Source of the DNA: Thermohalobaculum sp039180675
GTDB taxonomy: Bacteria > Pseudomonadota > Alphaproteobacteria > Rhodobacterales > Rhodobacteraceae
Direction: 5' to 3'
NCBI GenBank assembly: GCA_039180675.1
Contig: JBCDDC010000020.1
Span: 34,867 to 98,866, forward strand
DNA length: 64,000 nt
Positions 1-8,458 of the stretch are shown piece after piece. A program made the translations under genes and the position numbers. Positions within the stretch are counted from its first letter, which is position 1, and every line of letters starts with the position of its first letter. The notes under the pieces are model-generated. The model was not told where the DNA came from. It searched no databases and was given only the letters and a program-made list of their open reading frames with translations.

Positions 1-2
1 CC

Positions 3-1097
3 AGACTGCCAGACGGGGTGCCGGGCACGAAAGGCATCAGCCTCTTTATCGTTCCCAAGTTCCTCCCCGATGAGAACGGCAATCCAGGCGTTGCGAACAG
101 CCTGAAGCCCATCAGCCTCGAGCATAAGCTGGGCCTGCACGGATCGCCCACCGCAGTGATGGAGTACGACGGTGCAACTGGCTGGATGGTCGGCCCGGAG
201 AACGGCGGGATGGCAGCCATGTTCACGATGATGAACAATGCGCGCCTTGGCGTGGGCGTACAGGGTCTTGGGGTCGCCGAGGCGGCAACGCAAAAAGCCT
301 ACGCCTATGCAAAAGACCGCAAACAGGGCCGCACGCCGGATGGGTCCGACTCGATTCTCGGCCATGCGGATGTGCGCCGCATGCTCATGACCATGAAGGG
401 CCTGACCCAAGCTACGCGCGCGATCTGCTATGACTGCGCGCTCAGCCTGGACATGGCGCATGCTGCGTCCGACGACGCGACCCGGGCCGCTCATACCGCG
501 CGGGGTGCGTTCCTCACCCCGATCGCAAAGGCCTTCGGAACGGATACCGGGTCCGACGTCGCGAATATCGGCGTTCAGGTCCATGGCGGCATGGGCTTTG
601 TCGAAGAAACCGGAGCCGCCCAGTTCTCTCGTGATGTTCGGGTGACCCAGATTTACGAGGGCACAAATGGCATCCAGGCCATGGACCTCGTTGGCCGCAA
701 GCTGATGGATGGCGGCGAGGCGGCACGCGGGATCTTTGGCGAGATCGGTGAGACCGCAACAGCCTGTGCCGAGGCCGGTGGCGCAATGGTCGACGTTGGC
801 GCAAGCCTTGGCGAGGCCCTGAATGCCTGCGTGCGGACAACTGATCATTTCCTGGCCGCGCCAGACCTGAATGACCGGTTTGCGGGCTCAACGCCCTATC
901 TCCGCATGCTCGCCCTGACGCTTGGGACCCACTACCTGGCCAAGGCAGCGCTCGCAGCGCCCGAGGACAAGAAGCGCGAGGTGATGGCGCGGTTCTTCGC
1001 GACGCAGTTCGCGCCGCAAGCGGTGGCGCTTGGGCCGTCCGCCATGCAAGGCGCCGAGCTTCTCTATGAGCTTGGTGAAGAGCAGCTCAGCGCATGA
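3..1097 (+). CDS. Acyl-CoA dehydrogenase, C-terminal part (5' end outside window)
   Basis: Flavoprotein that introduces an alpha-beta double bond into an acyl-CoA. The frame is open from the window edge, so there is no start here. About 364 residues remain of a family that is usually near 590-600 long, so roughly the N-terminal 40% lies to the left. Visible family marks are LPDG.PGTKGISLFIVPK at the front, the ARLGVG helix, and QIYEGTNGIQ near residue 215, whose Glu is the usual catalytic base. The long C-terminal extension is of the type found in the large FadE-like and DmdC-like enzymes; substrate cannot be told from this fragment. The stop overlaps the next start (ATGA), indicating co-translation with the MBL-fold hydrolase. 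Confidence 0.9.
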   Translation, partial: RLPDGVPGTKGISLFIVPKFLPDENGNPGVANSLKPISLEHKLGLHGSPTAVMEYDGATGWMVGPENGGMAAMFTMMNNARLGVGVQGLGVAEAATQKAYAYAKDRKQGRTPDGSDSILGHADVRRMLMTMKGLTQATRAICYDCALSLDMAHAASDDATRAAHTARGAFLTPIAKAFGTDTGSDVANIGVQVHGGMGFVEETGAAQFSRDVRVTQIYEGTNGIQAMDLVGRKLMDGGEAARGIFGEIGETATACAEAGGAMVDVGASLGEALNACVRTTDHFLAAPDLNDRFAGSTPYLRMLALTLGTHYLAKAALAAPEDKKREVMARFFATQFAPQAVALGPSAMQGAELLYELGEEQLSA

Positions 1098-2128
1098 ATG
1101 CGCCAAGCCCAGCAGTGATCCACCATCCGTGGGACGCGCCTCCCGGCCCGGGTGAAGCGATCGAGGTCGCCGAGGGGCTGCTTTGGGCGCGCCTGCCGTT
1201 GCCGATGCGCCTCGATCACGTGAACATCTACGCGCTGGACGATGGCGACGGGTGGACGCTGATCGATACCGGCCTCAATTGGGCAAAGGGCCGGGCACAA
1301 TTGGAGGCCCTGCTAACCGGGCCGTTGGGTGGGAAACCGGTCCACCGGATTTTAATGACCCATCATCATCCTGACCATATCGGTCTGGTCGGGAAATTCG
1401 CCGCAGAGGGTCTTCCGATACTCGCCTCACGCACTGCGTGGCTGCTGGGCAGGATGCTCACGCTCGACAGGCAGCAGAGCCATCCGCCCGAGGCGATCAC
1501 ATTTCGCCAGCGCGCGGGTGTGACAGGCGCGGCGCTCGATGATTATCGCCGCGAGAAACCGTTCAACTTCGCGGACTGCGTGGCGCCGATACCACCCGGG
1601 TTTCACGTGCTGAAAGATGGCGAGCAGTTCAAAGCTGGCGGGCGCGACTGGACGATCCGCTTCGGCAACGGCCATGCGCCCGATCACGTCACGCTGTGGA
1701 CAGATGATTTGTTACTCGCGGGAGATCAGGTACTGCCGGGGATATCGCCAAATATCGGTGTCTATCCGACGGAACCCGATGCGGATCCCCTTGGCGGCTG
1801 GTTGGAGACCTGCCGAACGTTCCGAGATCTCAATGCAGATCCCCTCGTGCTCCCAGGCCACAAGCTGCCCTTCCGCGGCCTTCACTTCCGCTTGGACCAA
1901 TTGATCGAGAACCATACCCACGCGCTCGATCGCATTCTCGATGCACTTGGGGACGGACCGCTGACTGCGGTCGGGATGATGCCAGCGCTTTTCAAGCGTG
2001 ATGTCGATGATGGCCAATTTGGCCTGGCGCTTGTGGAAGCAGTTGCTCATGCCAACCACCTCCATCAATCTGGCAGGATCAGAAGAAGCCTGACGCCCGA
2101 GGGCGCTTGGGCCTATCAAAGGGCCTGA
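1094..2128 (+). CDS. MBL-fold metallo-hydrolase
   Basis: Metallo-beta-lactamase-fold hydrolase of 344 residues. The metal-binding set is complete: H-x-H-x-D-H at residues 90-95, His in GNGHAPDH near 194-198, Asp in LAGDQVLP near 211 and His in LVLPGHKLPF near 256. The C-terminal 80 residues form a helical tail typical of the COG0491 subgroup that works on thioesters or similar substrates. It overlaps the upstream acyl-CoA dehydrogenase by ATGA and is followed after two bases by a small gene, so all four genes to 3472 probably form one operon. The acyl-CoA context suggests a thioesterase-like role, but this is inference. Confidence 0.88.
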   Translation: MNAPSPAVIHHPWDAPPGPGEAIEVAEGLLWARLPLPMRLDHVNIYALDDGDGWTLIDTGLNWAKGRAQLEALLTGPLGGKPVHRILMTHHHPDHIGLVGKFAAEGLPILASRTAWLLGRMLTLDRQQSHPPEAITFRQRAGVTGAALDDYRREKPFNFADCVAPIPPGFHVLKDGEQFKAGGRDWTIRFGNGHAPDHVTLWTDDLLLAGDQVLPGISPNIGVYPTEPDADPLGGWLETCRTFRDLNADPLVLPGHKLPFRGLHFRLDQLIENHTHALDRILDALGDGPLTAVGMMPALFKRDVDDGQFGLALVEAVAHANHLHQSGRIRRSLTPEGAWAYQRA

Positions 2129-2130
2129 CC

Positions 2131-2607
2131 ATGACCAGACAATCCCGCCCCACCACCCAGACCATCGAGATGGACTTTCAGATCGCGTCCAACGCCGTGC
2201 GCACGGATTGCGATGACGGCGACTGCGTGGAGAACCAACCGCTTCCGCCCGCAATGGCAGCGCAGCCGGTGGCGGACAAGACACCGGCGCAGTGGGCCTA
2301 TGAGAGGATGGTCCTCTACATCCAGAAGTTCGAGGAAATGCTGGATGCGGAGCACGAGGTCGCCATGGGCCTTACCGGTTCGGACGCCGGCACGCTGCGC
2401 ATCCAGGGCATGGGATACTTCGCGCCGGACATCCTGACCTTTTACGGAGAAGGGCCAGATGGCGCGAAGACCCAACTCGTCCAGCATGTCAGCCAGCTCA
2501 ATGTGATGTTGCGGGCGGCACCAAAAGTTGATCCTGAAGCAGAGCCGAACCGGATTGGATTCCGCCTGCGTGAAAAGTTGGAGGCAGCAAATGACCAGAC
2601 GCCTTGA
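2131..2607 (+). CDS. DUF6173-like hypothetical protein
   Basis: Small soluble protein of 158 residues with no signal peptide or membrane segment. The start at 2131 is chosen because it lies just after the previous stop; the frame is open a little further upstream inside the hydrolase gene. The central segment (AYERMVLYIQKFEEML, then GMGYFAPDILTFYG and QLVQHVSQLNVML) resembles a domain of unknown function that I associate with DUF6173 of Rhodobacteraceae; this assignment is from memory. It overlaps the following SDR gene by 17 bases and is likely co-transcribed. No function can be proposed. Confidence 0.75.
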   Translation: MTRQSRPTTQTIEMDFQIASNAVRTDCDDGDCVENQPLPPAMAAQPVADKTPAQWAYERMVLYIQKFEEMLDAEHEVAMGLTGSDAGTLRIQGMGYFAPDILTFYGEGPDGAKTQLVQHVSQLNVMLRAAPKVDPEAEPNRIGFRLREKLEAANDQTP

Positions 2608-3472
2608 GGGCAGGACCCTCTTTATCTCGGGCGGCAGCCGCGGCATCGGACTAGCGATCGCCAAGGCGGCCGCAGCCGAGGGAGCCAATGTCGCGGTCGC
2701 GGCAAAGACGGCAGAGCCTCACCCGAAGCTTCCCGGAACGATCTATACTGCTGCCGAGGAAATCGAGGCCGCTGGCGGCAAGGCCCTGCCAGTGCTTTGC
2801 GACATTCGGTTCGAGGAGCAGGTGGCCGACGCCGTGCAAGCGACCGTGGATAAGTTCGGCGGCATTGATTGTGTGATCAACAACGCTTCTGCAATCTCGC
2901 TGACGACGACCCAGGCGACCGATCTGAAGCGTTATGACCTGATGACCGGCATCAACTCGCGGGGCACGTTCCTGGTAACCAAGACGTGCATCCCGCATCT
3001 TCTGAAATCAGAGCATGCGCATGTGCTGACGCTGTCGCCACCACTCGATTTCTCGCCGCAATGGTTCAAGAACCATCCGGCCTACAGCCTCGCCAAATAC
3101 GGCATGAGTGTGCTGAGCGTTGGATGGGCCGCTGAGTTCGAAGGCAAGATCTCGGTCAACTGCCTCTGGCCGCGAACGACGATCGATACCGCTGCGGTGC
3201 GGAACCTTCTTGGCGGCGACGCTATGGCTTCGGTCTCTCGCACGCCAGAGATCATGGGCGATGCGGCGGTGGCGATCCTGACCAAGGGAGCCGACTTCTC
3301 CGGCTGGTTCTGTCTCGACGATCTGGTGCTTGCGGCCGACGGTATGACCGATTTCGAAGGCTATTCGGTGACGCCGGGATCAAAACTGCAGGAAGACTTC
3401 TTCGTCCCCGCATCCTCTCCGGAGCCACACGATGCAAACGGAATGGTCGGCTGGCGGGCGCCGGAGCTTTAG
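2591..3472 (+). CDS. SDR family oxidoreductase (HSDL2-like)
   Basis: Short-chain dehydrogenase/reductase of 293 residues. The Rossmann motif is G-G-S-R-G-I-G at 14-20, INNAS sits at 96-100, and the catalytic Y165-x3-K169 is in YSLAKY. The PHPKLPGTIYTAAEEIEAAGG stretch and the SPPLDF segment resemble the hydroxysteroid dehydrogenase-like 2 / citronellol dehydrogenase subgroup, often found beside acyl-CoA dehydrogenases. The ATG at 2591 is preferred; it lies within the end of the DUF6173-like gene. As the last gene of the 1-3472 run it probably acts on a CoA- or terpene/fatty-acid-derived alcohol; the substrate is not determined. Confidence 0.88.
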   Translation: MTRRLEGRTLFISGGSRGIGLAIAKAAAAEGANVAVAAKTAEPHPKLPGTIYTAAEEIEAAGGKALPVLCDIRFEEQVADAVQATVDKFGGIDCVINNASAISLTTTQATDLKRYDLMTGINSRGTFLVTKTCIPHLLKSEHAHVLTLSPPLDFSPQWFKNHPAYSLAKYGMSVLSVGWAAEFEGKISVNCLWPRTTIDTAAVRNLLGGDAMASVSRTPEIMGDAAVAILTKGADFSGWFCLDDLVLAADGMTDFEGYSVTPGSKLQEDFFVPASSPEPHDANGMVGWRAPEL

Positions 3473-3568
3473 GCCCCTGCGGCGCTTTGCACACCCGATC
3501 CGGTTTGCACGGTTCGCGCAACGTAAGTATATGGACTTTGAGTAAAGACTGTTTTCCGGGAGAGTGCC

Positions 3569-3703
3569 ATGGCCGAGCACGAACATGGTTCGATGGACAC
3601 GACCGAGCATGAGAAGGCGTTCAACGGGCTTCTCAAAGGCTCGGTCTACGTGATCGTAGCGACCACCGTCATTCTGATCATCCTCGCCATAGTCGGCACC
3701 TGA
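3569..3703 (+). CDS. aa3-type cytochrome c oxidase subunit IV
   Basis: Very small protein of 44 residues: an acidic, His-rich N-terminus (MAEHEHGSMD), an HEKAFNGLLKGSV segment and one transmembrane helix at about 24-43. This is the pattern of the tiny bacterial subunit IV that accompanies aa3-type cytochrome c oxidase in alphaproteobacteria such as Paracoccus and Rhodobacter. A GGGAGAG ribosome site lies 5-10 bases before the ATG. The large oxidase subunits are not in this window, which is normal because this gene is often unlinked. It is expressed alone or together with the hydrolase that starts 19 bases downstream. Confidence 0.82.
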   Translation: MAEHEHGSMDTTEHEKAFNGLLKGSVYVIVATTVILIILAIVGT

Positions 3704-3722
3704 TCGCGGCGCTGCGTAGGAT

Positions 3723-4571
3723 ATGTTGCGCGGCCTCTTCCGACTTGCACTCGTCGGGTGCCTTCTTCTGACAGTGGTCTATGGCGCCGCGGCAGCGGCA
3801 CTAATAGCCAATCGCGGTTCACTCATCTATCCGTTCGTCCAAGGCATCTCTGCGGACCGAGTGATCGGTCTTCCGCGCGGGGAGACCGCCCGGATCACGG
3901 CGGAAGACGGGACACCTATAACGCTTTGGGTCGCGCCACCGGTCGGCGACAGGGCGGTGATCCTGACCTTCATGGGCAACAGCGGCCATATCCGCGCCGC
4001 AGCCAACCGCGTCCGGCTCCTGGCAGACGCGGGCTATGGCATCATTCTGATGAACTATCGCGGAGCCGGTCAGATGCCCGGCGCACCCTCGCAGAGTGCG
4101 ATTATGCAAGACAGCACCCTGGTCTACGACTCCCTCGACGAGATCCTTGGCGAGACCATCCCGCAATCCCGCCGTGTCATCTACGGCTACAGCCTCGGGG
4201 CCGCGGTTGCCGCGCAACTGGCCGCGCAACGGCCAGCGGCGGCCGTGGTGCTCGCTGCCTCATTCAATCGGCTTTGCGAGACTGCCGAGTTCCACTATCC
4301 GATCTTCCCCGTCTGCATGATCCTCCCGGACAATCGCTGGGCGAGCGCAGACCGGATTGGCGAGATCGAGGCGCCGCTTCTGATGCTTCATGGCGAGGTC
4401 GATGAGGTCATCCCGGTCGATCAGGGGCTGCGCCTCTACGATCAGGCACGGGAGCCGAAGGACCTTGTCCTCTATCCCAATGGCAACCACGCAGATCTGC
4501 ACCTGCACGGAGCCCGGGAGGACATTCGCGACTGGCTCGATCGCACTCTTGCCGCAGGTGGCGCAGGTTAG
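3723..4571 (+). CDS. Alpha/beta hydrolase, membrane-anchored
   Basis: Hydrolase of 282 residues with an uncleaved N-terminal hydrophobic anchor (about 5-28), placing the catalytic domain in the periplasm. The nucleophile elbow GYSLGA puts the catalytic Ser at 157. A later acid is in LHGEVDEVIP and the His is likely in GNHADLHLHG. The layout resembles the BEM46/ABHD13 group of serine hydrolases with no known substrate. It converges with the phosphatase gene, the two stops overlapping by four bases. Confidence 0.85.
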   Translation: MLRGLFRLALVGCLLLTVVYGAAAAALIANRGSLIYPFVQGISADRVIGLPRGETARITAEDGTPITLWVAPPVGDRAVILTFMGNSGHIRAAANRVRLLADAGYGIILMNYRGAGQMPGAPSQSAIMQDSTLVYDSLDEILGETIPQSRRVIYGYSLGAAVAAQLAAQRPAAAVVLAASFNRLCETAEFHYPIFPVCMILPDNRWASADRIGEIEAPLLMLHGEVDEVIPVDQGLRLYDQAREPKDLVLYPNGNHADLHLHGAREDIRDWLDRTLAAGGAG

Positions 4572-5335
4572 CCGACATCCTCAAGCAGCTCTCGCCCGCG
4601 ATGGGTGAGAGCAAACCTCTCCTGACCCTCCAGGACCAGACAGCTCAGCGGCCCGCCAAAGACAGCGCCGGTGTCCACACCAATTCGGTTGGGCCGGACA
4701 TCGATCCGGTCAGCCGGTGTATGCCCGTGCACAATGACGGCACCCAGATCGACGGTGGATGTGAGGAACGGCTCGCGGATCCAGATCAAGTCGTGTTCGC
4801 TCTGCCGGTCCAACGGAACGCCGGGGCGCACGCCAGCGTGGACGAAGGTGAAATCGCCAAAGTGCAAAAGATGCGGCAGGGTCGAGAGAAAGCGGATGTG
4901 CGTTGTCGGCAAAGCCTCCAGCAGGTGTTCGCGAAGCGTCCGGCGCGCGGCGAGATCGTCGCGAAGCCGAGGGTCGAACCATCCTTCGTAGGAGACAATC
5001 GTCTCGACACCGCCGAGGCCGAGCCAGTGATCGAAATTTGGCGTGCCAGGGTCTCTCAAAAAATCGATGAAATACTGATCGTGGTTGCCCAATAGTGCGT
5101 AGGTACGCCGGTCGCGGACGGTCGCGACCAAAGTCTCGATCACTCCGCGGCTGTCCGGGCCCCGATCCACATAATCGCCCAAGTGAATGATGCGCCAGTC
5201 GGTCGCCGGATAGGCCTCGAGGTCGCGGCGGATCTCATCGTGCACGGCCAGCAGCTCGTCGAGGCAGCCATGAACGTCGCCGATGGCGTAGAGCCTCAGC
5301 CCACGTGGGGTCTTTGCATCGTCGAGCAGCGGCAT
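4568..5335 (-). CDS. Metallophosphoesterase, serine/threonine-phosphatase type
   Basis: Protein of 255 residues with the complete PPP-family metal-binding motifs: GDVHG at 19-23, GDYVDRG at 53-59 and GNHD at 83-86, plus later HAGVRPG and HGHTP segments that supply the last histidines. Bacterial relatives (PrpA/ApaH-like) hydrolyse phosphoproteins, Ap4A or similar phosphoesters; which applies here is open. It is cytoplasmic, with no signal sequence. It lies downstream of rpsU on the same strand, but a strong hairpin with a U tract separates the two, so it may have its own promoter or be read through. Confidence 0.88.
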   Translation of the reverse strand: MPLLDDAKTPRGLRLYAIGDVHGCLDELLAVHDEIRRDLEAYPATDWRIIHLGDYVDRGPDSRGVIETLVATVRDRRTYALLGNHDQYFIDFLRDPGTPNFDHWLGLGGVETIVSYEGWFDPRLRDDLAARRTLREHLLEALPTTHIRFLSTLPHLLHFGDFTFVHAGVRPGVPLDRQSEHDLIWIREPFLTSTVDLGAVIVHGHTPADRIDVRPNRIGVDTGAVFGGPLSCLVLEGQERFALTHRGRELLEDVG

Positions 5336-5363
5336 CGGACGGCTCGCAAGCGGTGTGTTCAGA

Positions 5364-5393
5364 GAAAAACCCCGCTGGCCGGGCCTGCGGGGT
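5364..5393 (-). terminator. Rho-independent terminator after rpsU
   Basis: Perfect 7-bp stem, ACCCCGC at 5369-5375 against GCGGGGT at 5387-5393, with a GC-rich loop. Read on the minus strand it is followed by a run of five T, giving a classical intrinsic terminator 33 bases past the rpsU stop. On the plus strand the hairpin is also followed by CACATTTTT, so it may act weakly in both directions. Confidence 0.75.
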
Positions 5394-5425
5394 CACATTT
5401 TTCCAGGCCTTGCGGCGGAAAGGCT

Positions 5426-5632
5426 TCAGAGAAGCCCTTCGCGCTGAGCCTTCTTGCGCGCCAATTTGCGGGCGCGGCGGATCGCCTCCGCACGCTCGCG
5501 CGCTTTCTTGACCGAAGGTTTCTCGTAATGCTGCCGGAGTTTCATTTCCCGGAAAATGCCTTCGCGCTGCATCTTCTTTTTGAGCGCGCGAAGCGCCTGA
5601 TCGACATTGTTGTCGCGGACCATTACCTGCAC
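5426..5632 (-). CDS. rpsU: 30S ribosomal protein S21
   Basis: Ribosomal protein S21 of 68 residues, very basic, with the family motifs VRDNNVDQALRALKKK near the start, REMKLRQHYEKPS in the middle and an RRARKLARKKAQREG tail. The GTG at 5632 is chosen because S21 of alphaproteobacteria starts at this residue and an AAGAAGGTGA ribosome site precedes it; an earlier in-frame GTG would add three residues. A promoter-like pair is at 5680-5708 and a terminator follows at 5364-5393, so it is probably a single-gene transcript. Confidence 0.93.
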   Translation of the reverse strand: MQVMVRDNNVDQALRALKKKMQREGIFREMKLRQHYEKPSVKKARERAEAIRRARKLARKKAQREGLL

Positions 5633-5679
5633 GTAGTTCACCTTCTTTCCAGCTAGAGTTTCGATTTGCAGGAGTGCGC

Positions 5680-5708
5680 TATATACATATCGGTGTGGGT
5701 GGTGTCCA
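5680..5708 (-). promoter_or_regulatory. Candidate sigma-70 promoter of rpsU
   Basis: On the minus strand TGGACA (5708-5703), a 17-base spacer and TATATA (5685-5680) form a close match to the vegetative -35/-10 consensus. A start about 7 bases beyond the -10 would give an rpsU leader of roughly 40 bases. Because this element sits inside the longest possible COQ9 frame, it also supports a COQ9 start further downstream. Confidence 0.5.
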
Positions 5709-5742
5709 CCCGGCTGAAATGAAAGACTTTCTGGGGATCGAG

Positions 5743-6432
5743 ATGGAACAGAAAACTGAGTCCGATCACATCGCCGAGGCGCGTGAAAAGCTGCTCGACG
5801 CAGTTTTGCCTCATGTCGCCTTCGACGGCTGGACCTCCGAGACCCTGCGCGCCGCCGTGGCCGAGTCGGATGTGGAAGCCAGTCTCGCGCATCTCGCCTT
5901 TCCACGTGGAGGGGTCGATATGGCGCTCGCGTTTCACTACCGCGCCGATCAGCAGCTTGCCGATGAATTGAACGACACCGATGCCGCGGCAAACCTTGCG
6001 TCCCTTCGCATCCGTGAGCGTATCGCCTATGCAGTGCGCCGCCGGATCGAAATCGTCGCGGATGAGCGCGAGGCGGTGCGCCGGGGCGCGACGCTGCTGG
6101 GCCTTCCGATCTATGCTGCCGAAGGTATGAAAGCGATTTGGAACACCGCCGACGTCATCTGGAACGCCTGCGGCGACACCTCCGATGATTACAACTGGTA
6201 CACCAAGCGCGCGATCCTGAGCTCGGTCTACTCGGCCACCGTTTTGTTCTGGCTGGGTGATCAAAGCACCAGTTTCGAAAAGACCTGGGACTTTCTGAGC
6301 CGCCGGATTGAAAACGTCATGCAGTTCGAAAAGACCAAGGCTATGGTCCAGAAGAACCCGCTCTTCCAGGCGGCGATGTGGGGACCAAACCAGGTTCTGA
6401 GCCGTGTGAAGCCACCGAGCCCGAGGGTGTGA
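5743..6432 (+). CDS. COQ9 family protein (ubiquinone biosynthesis)
   Basis: Homologue of COQ9, a lipid-binding member of the TetR structural superfamily that presents ubiquinone precursors to hydroxylases. The protein has 229 residues. Typical features are LPHVAFDGWTSETLRAA near the start, FPRGGVDMALAFH, the ERIAYAVRRRIE helix and the C-terminal lipid-binding part with YNWYTKRAILSSVYSAT and FWLGDQS. ATG 5743 is chosen because GGGGA lies 6-10 bases before it; a longer frame back to 5674 runs into the rpsU promoter region. It is divergent from rpsU, a frequent order in Rhodobacterales, and converges with purK. Confidence 0.88.
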   Translation: MEQKTESDHIAEAREKLLDAVLPHVAFDGWTSETLRAAVAESDVEASLAHLAFPRGGVDMALAFHYRADQQLADELNDTDAAANLASLRIRERIAYAVRRRIEIVADEREAVRRGATLLGLPIYAAEGMKAIWNTADVIWNACGDTSDDYNWYTKRAILSSVYSATVLFWLGDQSTSFEKTWDFLSRRIENVMQFEKTKAMVQKNPLFQAAMWGPNQVLSRVKPPSPRV

Positions 6433-6434
6433 GA

Positions 6435-7505
6435 TCAGCCCCGCGGCTTGATTTCAGTAATATGCCCCATCTTGCGCCCAGGCCGGCTCTCGCTCTTCCC
6501 GTAGAGGTGCATGCCGACCGGGCGTGACGACAGTTCGCACCAAGGGTCGATTTCGGCACCAATCAGATTGGTCATCAGCGCATCGGAGTGGCGGGAGCCA
6601 TCACCAAGCGGCCAGCCGCAAACAGCCCGGATATGCTGCTGGAACTGGTCGATCAGGCAGGCCTCGATCGTCCAGTGGCCGGAATTGTGCACACGCGGCG
6701 CAATCTCGTTGACCATCAGGTCTTGTGTGGGGTGGACAAACATCTCGACGCCCATGACCCCGACATAGTCGAGCGCATCGAGGATTTTCGCCGCGGTGAG
6801 AACCGCATCCGTTCTCACGCCTCGACCTATGCTGTCGTTAACGGTCGTGGTGTAAAGGATCCCGTCGCGATGGACGTTCTCTCCAGGATCGAAGCACGTC
6901 GTCTCGCCGGTGACGCCGCGTGCGGCAATCACCGAGATTTCCCGTTCGAAGGGGATCAGGGCCTCAAAGATTGCAGGGGCTCCCTTCATGGCATCCAGTG
7001 CGGGGTCAAGATCGGCCTCATTGCGGACCCGAGCCTGCCCCTTGCCGTCGTAGCCCAGCCTTCGAGTTTTCAGGATGCCTGGGCCATGATCTGAAAACGC
7101 GCCTTGCAAGTCGTCCAGGGTGTCTACTGCAGCGTGCGGTGCGACGGTAATGCCCAGCTCAGAGAGAAAGGACTTCTCCGTCAGTCGGTCCTGGCTCACC
7201 GCCAGCGCGTTGCGCCCGGGGCGGATCGGAACCTGAGCCTCCAAGAGGTCCAAGGCCTCGGCAGGCACATTCTCAAATTCAAAGGTGATTACATCGACAG
7301 ACGCGGCGAATGCCGCTAGCGCCTCTTGATCATCGTAGCTTGCAGTGGTCACCCGCGCCGCGACGTCGCCCGCTGGAGGTTCGGCGCCCGGTTCGTAGAT
7401 GTGGCAGCGAAAGCCAAGCCGCGCCGCGGCGATCGAGAGCATCCGGCCCAATTGGCCGCCCCCTAGAATGCCAATGGTCGAGCCCGGCGCGAGTGGTTCA
7501 GTCAC
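6435..7505 (-). CDS. purK: 5-(carboxyamino)imidazole ribonucleotide synthase
   Basis: ATP-grasp enzyme of purine synthesis that carboxylates AIR with bicarbonate and ATP to give N5-CAIR. It has 356 residues, the usual length. Visible are the N-terminal G-G-G-Q-L-G-R-M loop near 15-22, the RLGYDGKGQ glycine loop of the ATP-grasp fold and the metal-site segment NEIAPRVHNSGHW. The GTG start at 7505 overlaps the end of purE by eight bases, giving translational coupling with the enzyme that uses its product. The frame is open further upstream inside purE, but that extension has no family similarity. Confidence 0.94.
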   Translation of the reverse strand: MTEPLAPGSTIGILGGGQLGRMLSIAAARLGFRCHIYEPGAEPPAGDVAARVTTASYDDQEALAAFAASVDVITFEFENVPAEALDLLEAQVPIRPGRNALAVSQDRLTEKSFLSELGITVAPHAAVDTLDDLQGAFSDHGPGILKTRRLGYDGKGQARVRNEADLDPALDAMKGAPAIFEALIPFEREISVIAARGVTGETTCFDPGENVHRDGILYTTTVNDSIGRGVRTDAVLTAAKILDALDYVGVMGVEMFVHPTQDLMVNEIAPRVHNSGHWTIEACLIDQFQQHIRAVCGWPLGDGSRHSDALMTNLIGAEIDPWCELSSRPVGMHLYGKSESRPGRKMGHITEIKPRG

Positions 7506-7986
7506 GCGTTGGCTCCTCGGCAACGGCGGCTGACCGCGACGCGCGCCATTCATCGAGACGCGCTGCCAGGTCTGGGTTTGAGATCGCGAGCTGGGCGGCC
7601 GCGAAAAGCGCGGCATTCATCGCCCCTGCCGGTCCGATTGCGAAGGTTGCGACGGGGATACCCTTTGGCATCTGCACAATCGAATGGAGGCTGTCGATCC
7701 CATCCAGTGCCCATCCCTTCACCGGAACGCCGAGGACAGGCACCCGCGTCTTCGCCGCCAGCATGCCGGGCAGATGCGCTGCCCCACCGGCACCCGCGAT
7801 GATCGCGGCCAGCCCACGCCCCGCTGCCGCTTCTGCGTAGGCGAACATCCTGTCGGGCGTGCGGTGCGCCGAGACGATCTTTACTTCGTGGGAGACGCCA
7901 AGCGTCTGCAAGGTCTCTGCCGCGATCTTCATCGTCGGCCAGTCCGACTGACTACCCATCAAGATCCCAACCAGGACAGGGGACAT
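7498..7986 (-). CDS. purE: 5-(carboxyamino)imidazole ribonucleotide mutase
   Basis: Class I PurE, 162 residues, converting N5-CAIR to CAIR. The active-site motifs GSQSDWP near the start, SAHRTPDR and AGAGGAAHLPGM are all present. ATG 7986 has a GAGG ribosome site upstream and gives the normal N-terminus (SPVLVGILMGS); an 18-codon extension is ignored. It is the first gene of the purE-purK pair. Confidence 0.95.
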   Translation of the reverse strand: MSPVLVGILMGSQSDWPTMKIAAETLQTLGVSHEVKIVSAHRTPDRMFAYAEAAAGRGLAAIIAGAGGAAHLPGMLAAKTRVPVLGVPVKGWALDGIDSLHSIVQMPKGIPVATFAIGPAGAMNAALFAAAQLAISNPDLAARLDEWRASRSAAVAEEPTRD

Positions 7987-8047
7987 GGCAACCTCATTTT
8001 CTGGAAAACCCGCTCTATACGCGCGCGGCACGGGGCGCAAGCGCGGC

Positions 8048-8254
8048 TCAGGCGATGATGTCGGGGTAGATCTTGTCTTCCAGCCGGGCGATCTGGTCTT
8101 TCAACATCAGCTTCTTTTTCTTCATCCGGCTGAGGGCGAGGGGGTCGGTACCTTGCTCGCGCAGCATCGTGATCTCTTCGTCGAGCGAGCGATGCTCCTG
8201 GCGCATCTGTTCGAGTTGCACCTTCAGAAGGCTCTCTTTGTCCATTAGTTTCAT
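8048..8254 (-). CDS. YdcH family protein (DUF465)
   Basis: Protein of 68 residues forming a helical hairpin: a first helix rich in E/Q/L (residues 5-35), a turn, then LSRMKKKKLMLKDQIARLEDKI, the hallmark of the YdcH/DUF465 family. The function of the family is not known. The start could be 8254 or the Met three codons later; neither has a strong ribosome site. It is read in the same direction as purEK, 61 bases upstream of purE. Confidence 0.83.
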   Translation of the reverse strand: MKLMDKESLLKVQLEQMRQEHRSLDEEITMLREQGTDPLALSRMKKKKLMLKDQIARLEDKIYPDIIA

Positions 8255-8458
8255 CGAGGTCGTGATCCTGATGCTGGTTCGACGCGTGCTGCGTTCTCTC
8301 TAGCGCCCGGCTGGACGCTCCGGACCAATTCCGAACCATACACAATCGGAGGCAGAACCGGAACCGGATTCGCGAGTCACAGCCTTGTGCGCTACCCATT
8401 GATGTCCGACCATTGCTTTCCTAAGTGTCGGCGAGGGGAAGAGTCGGGAGATCACTTC

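Noticed and set aside
5674..5742. Longer COQ9 start at 5674
   Set aside because: This would begin within the likely rpsU promoter; the ATG at 5743 has a clear ribosome site and a normal family N-terminus.
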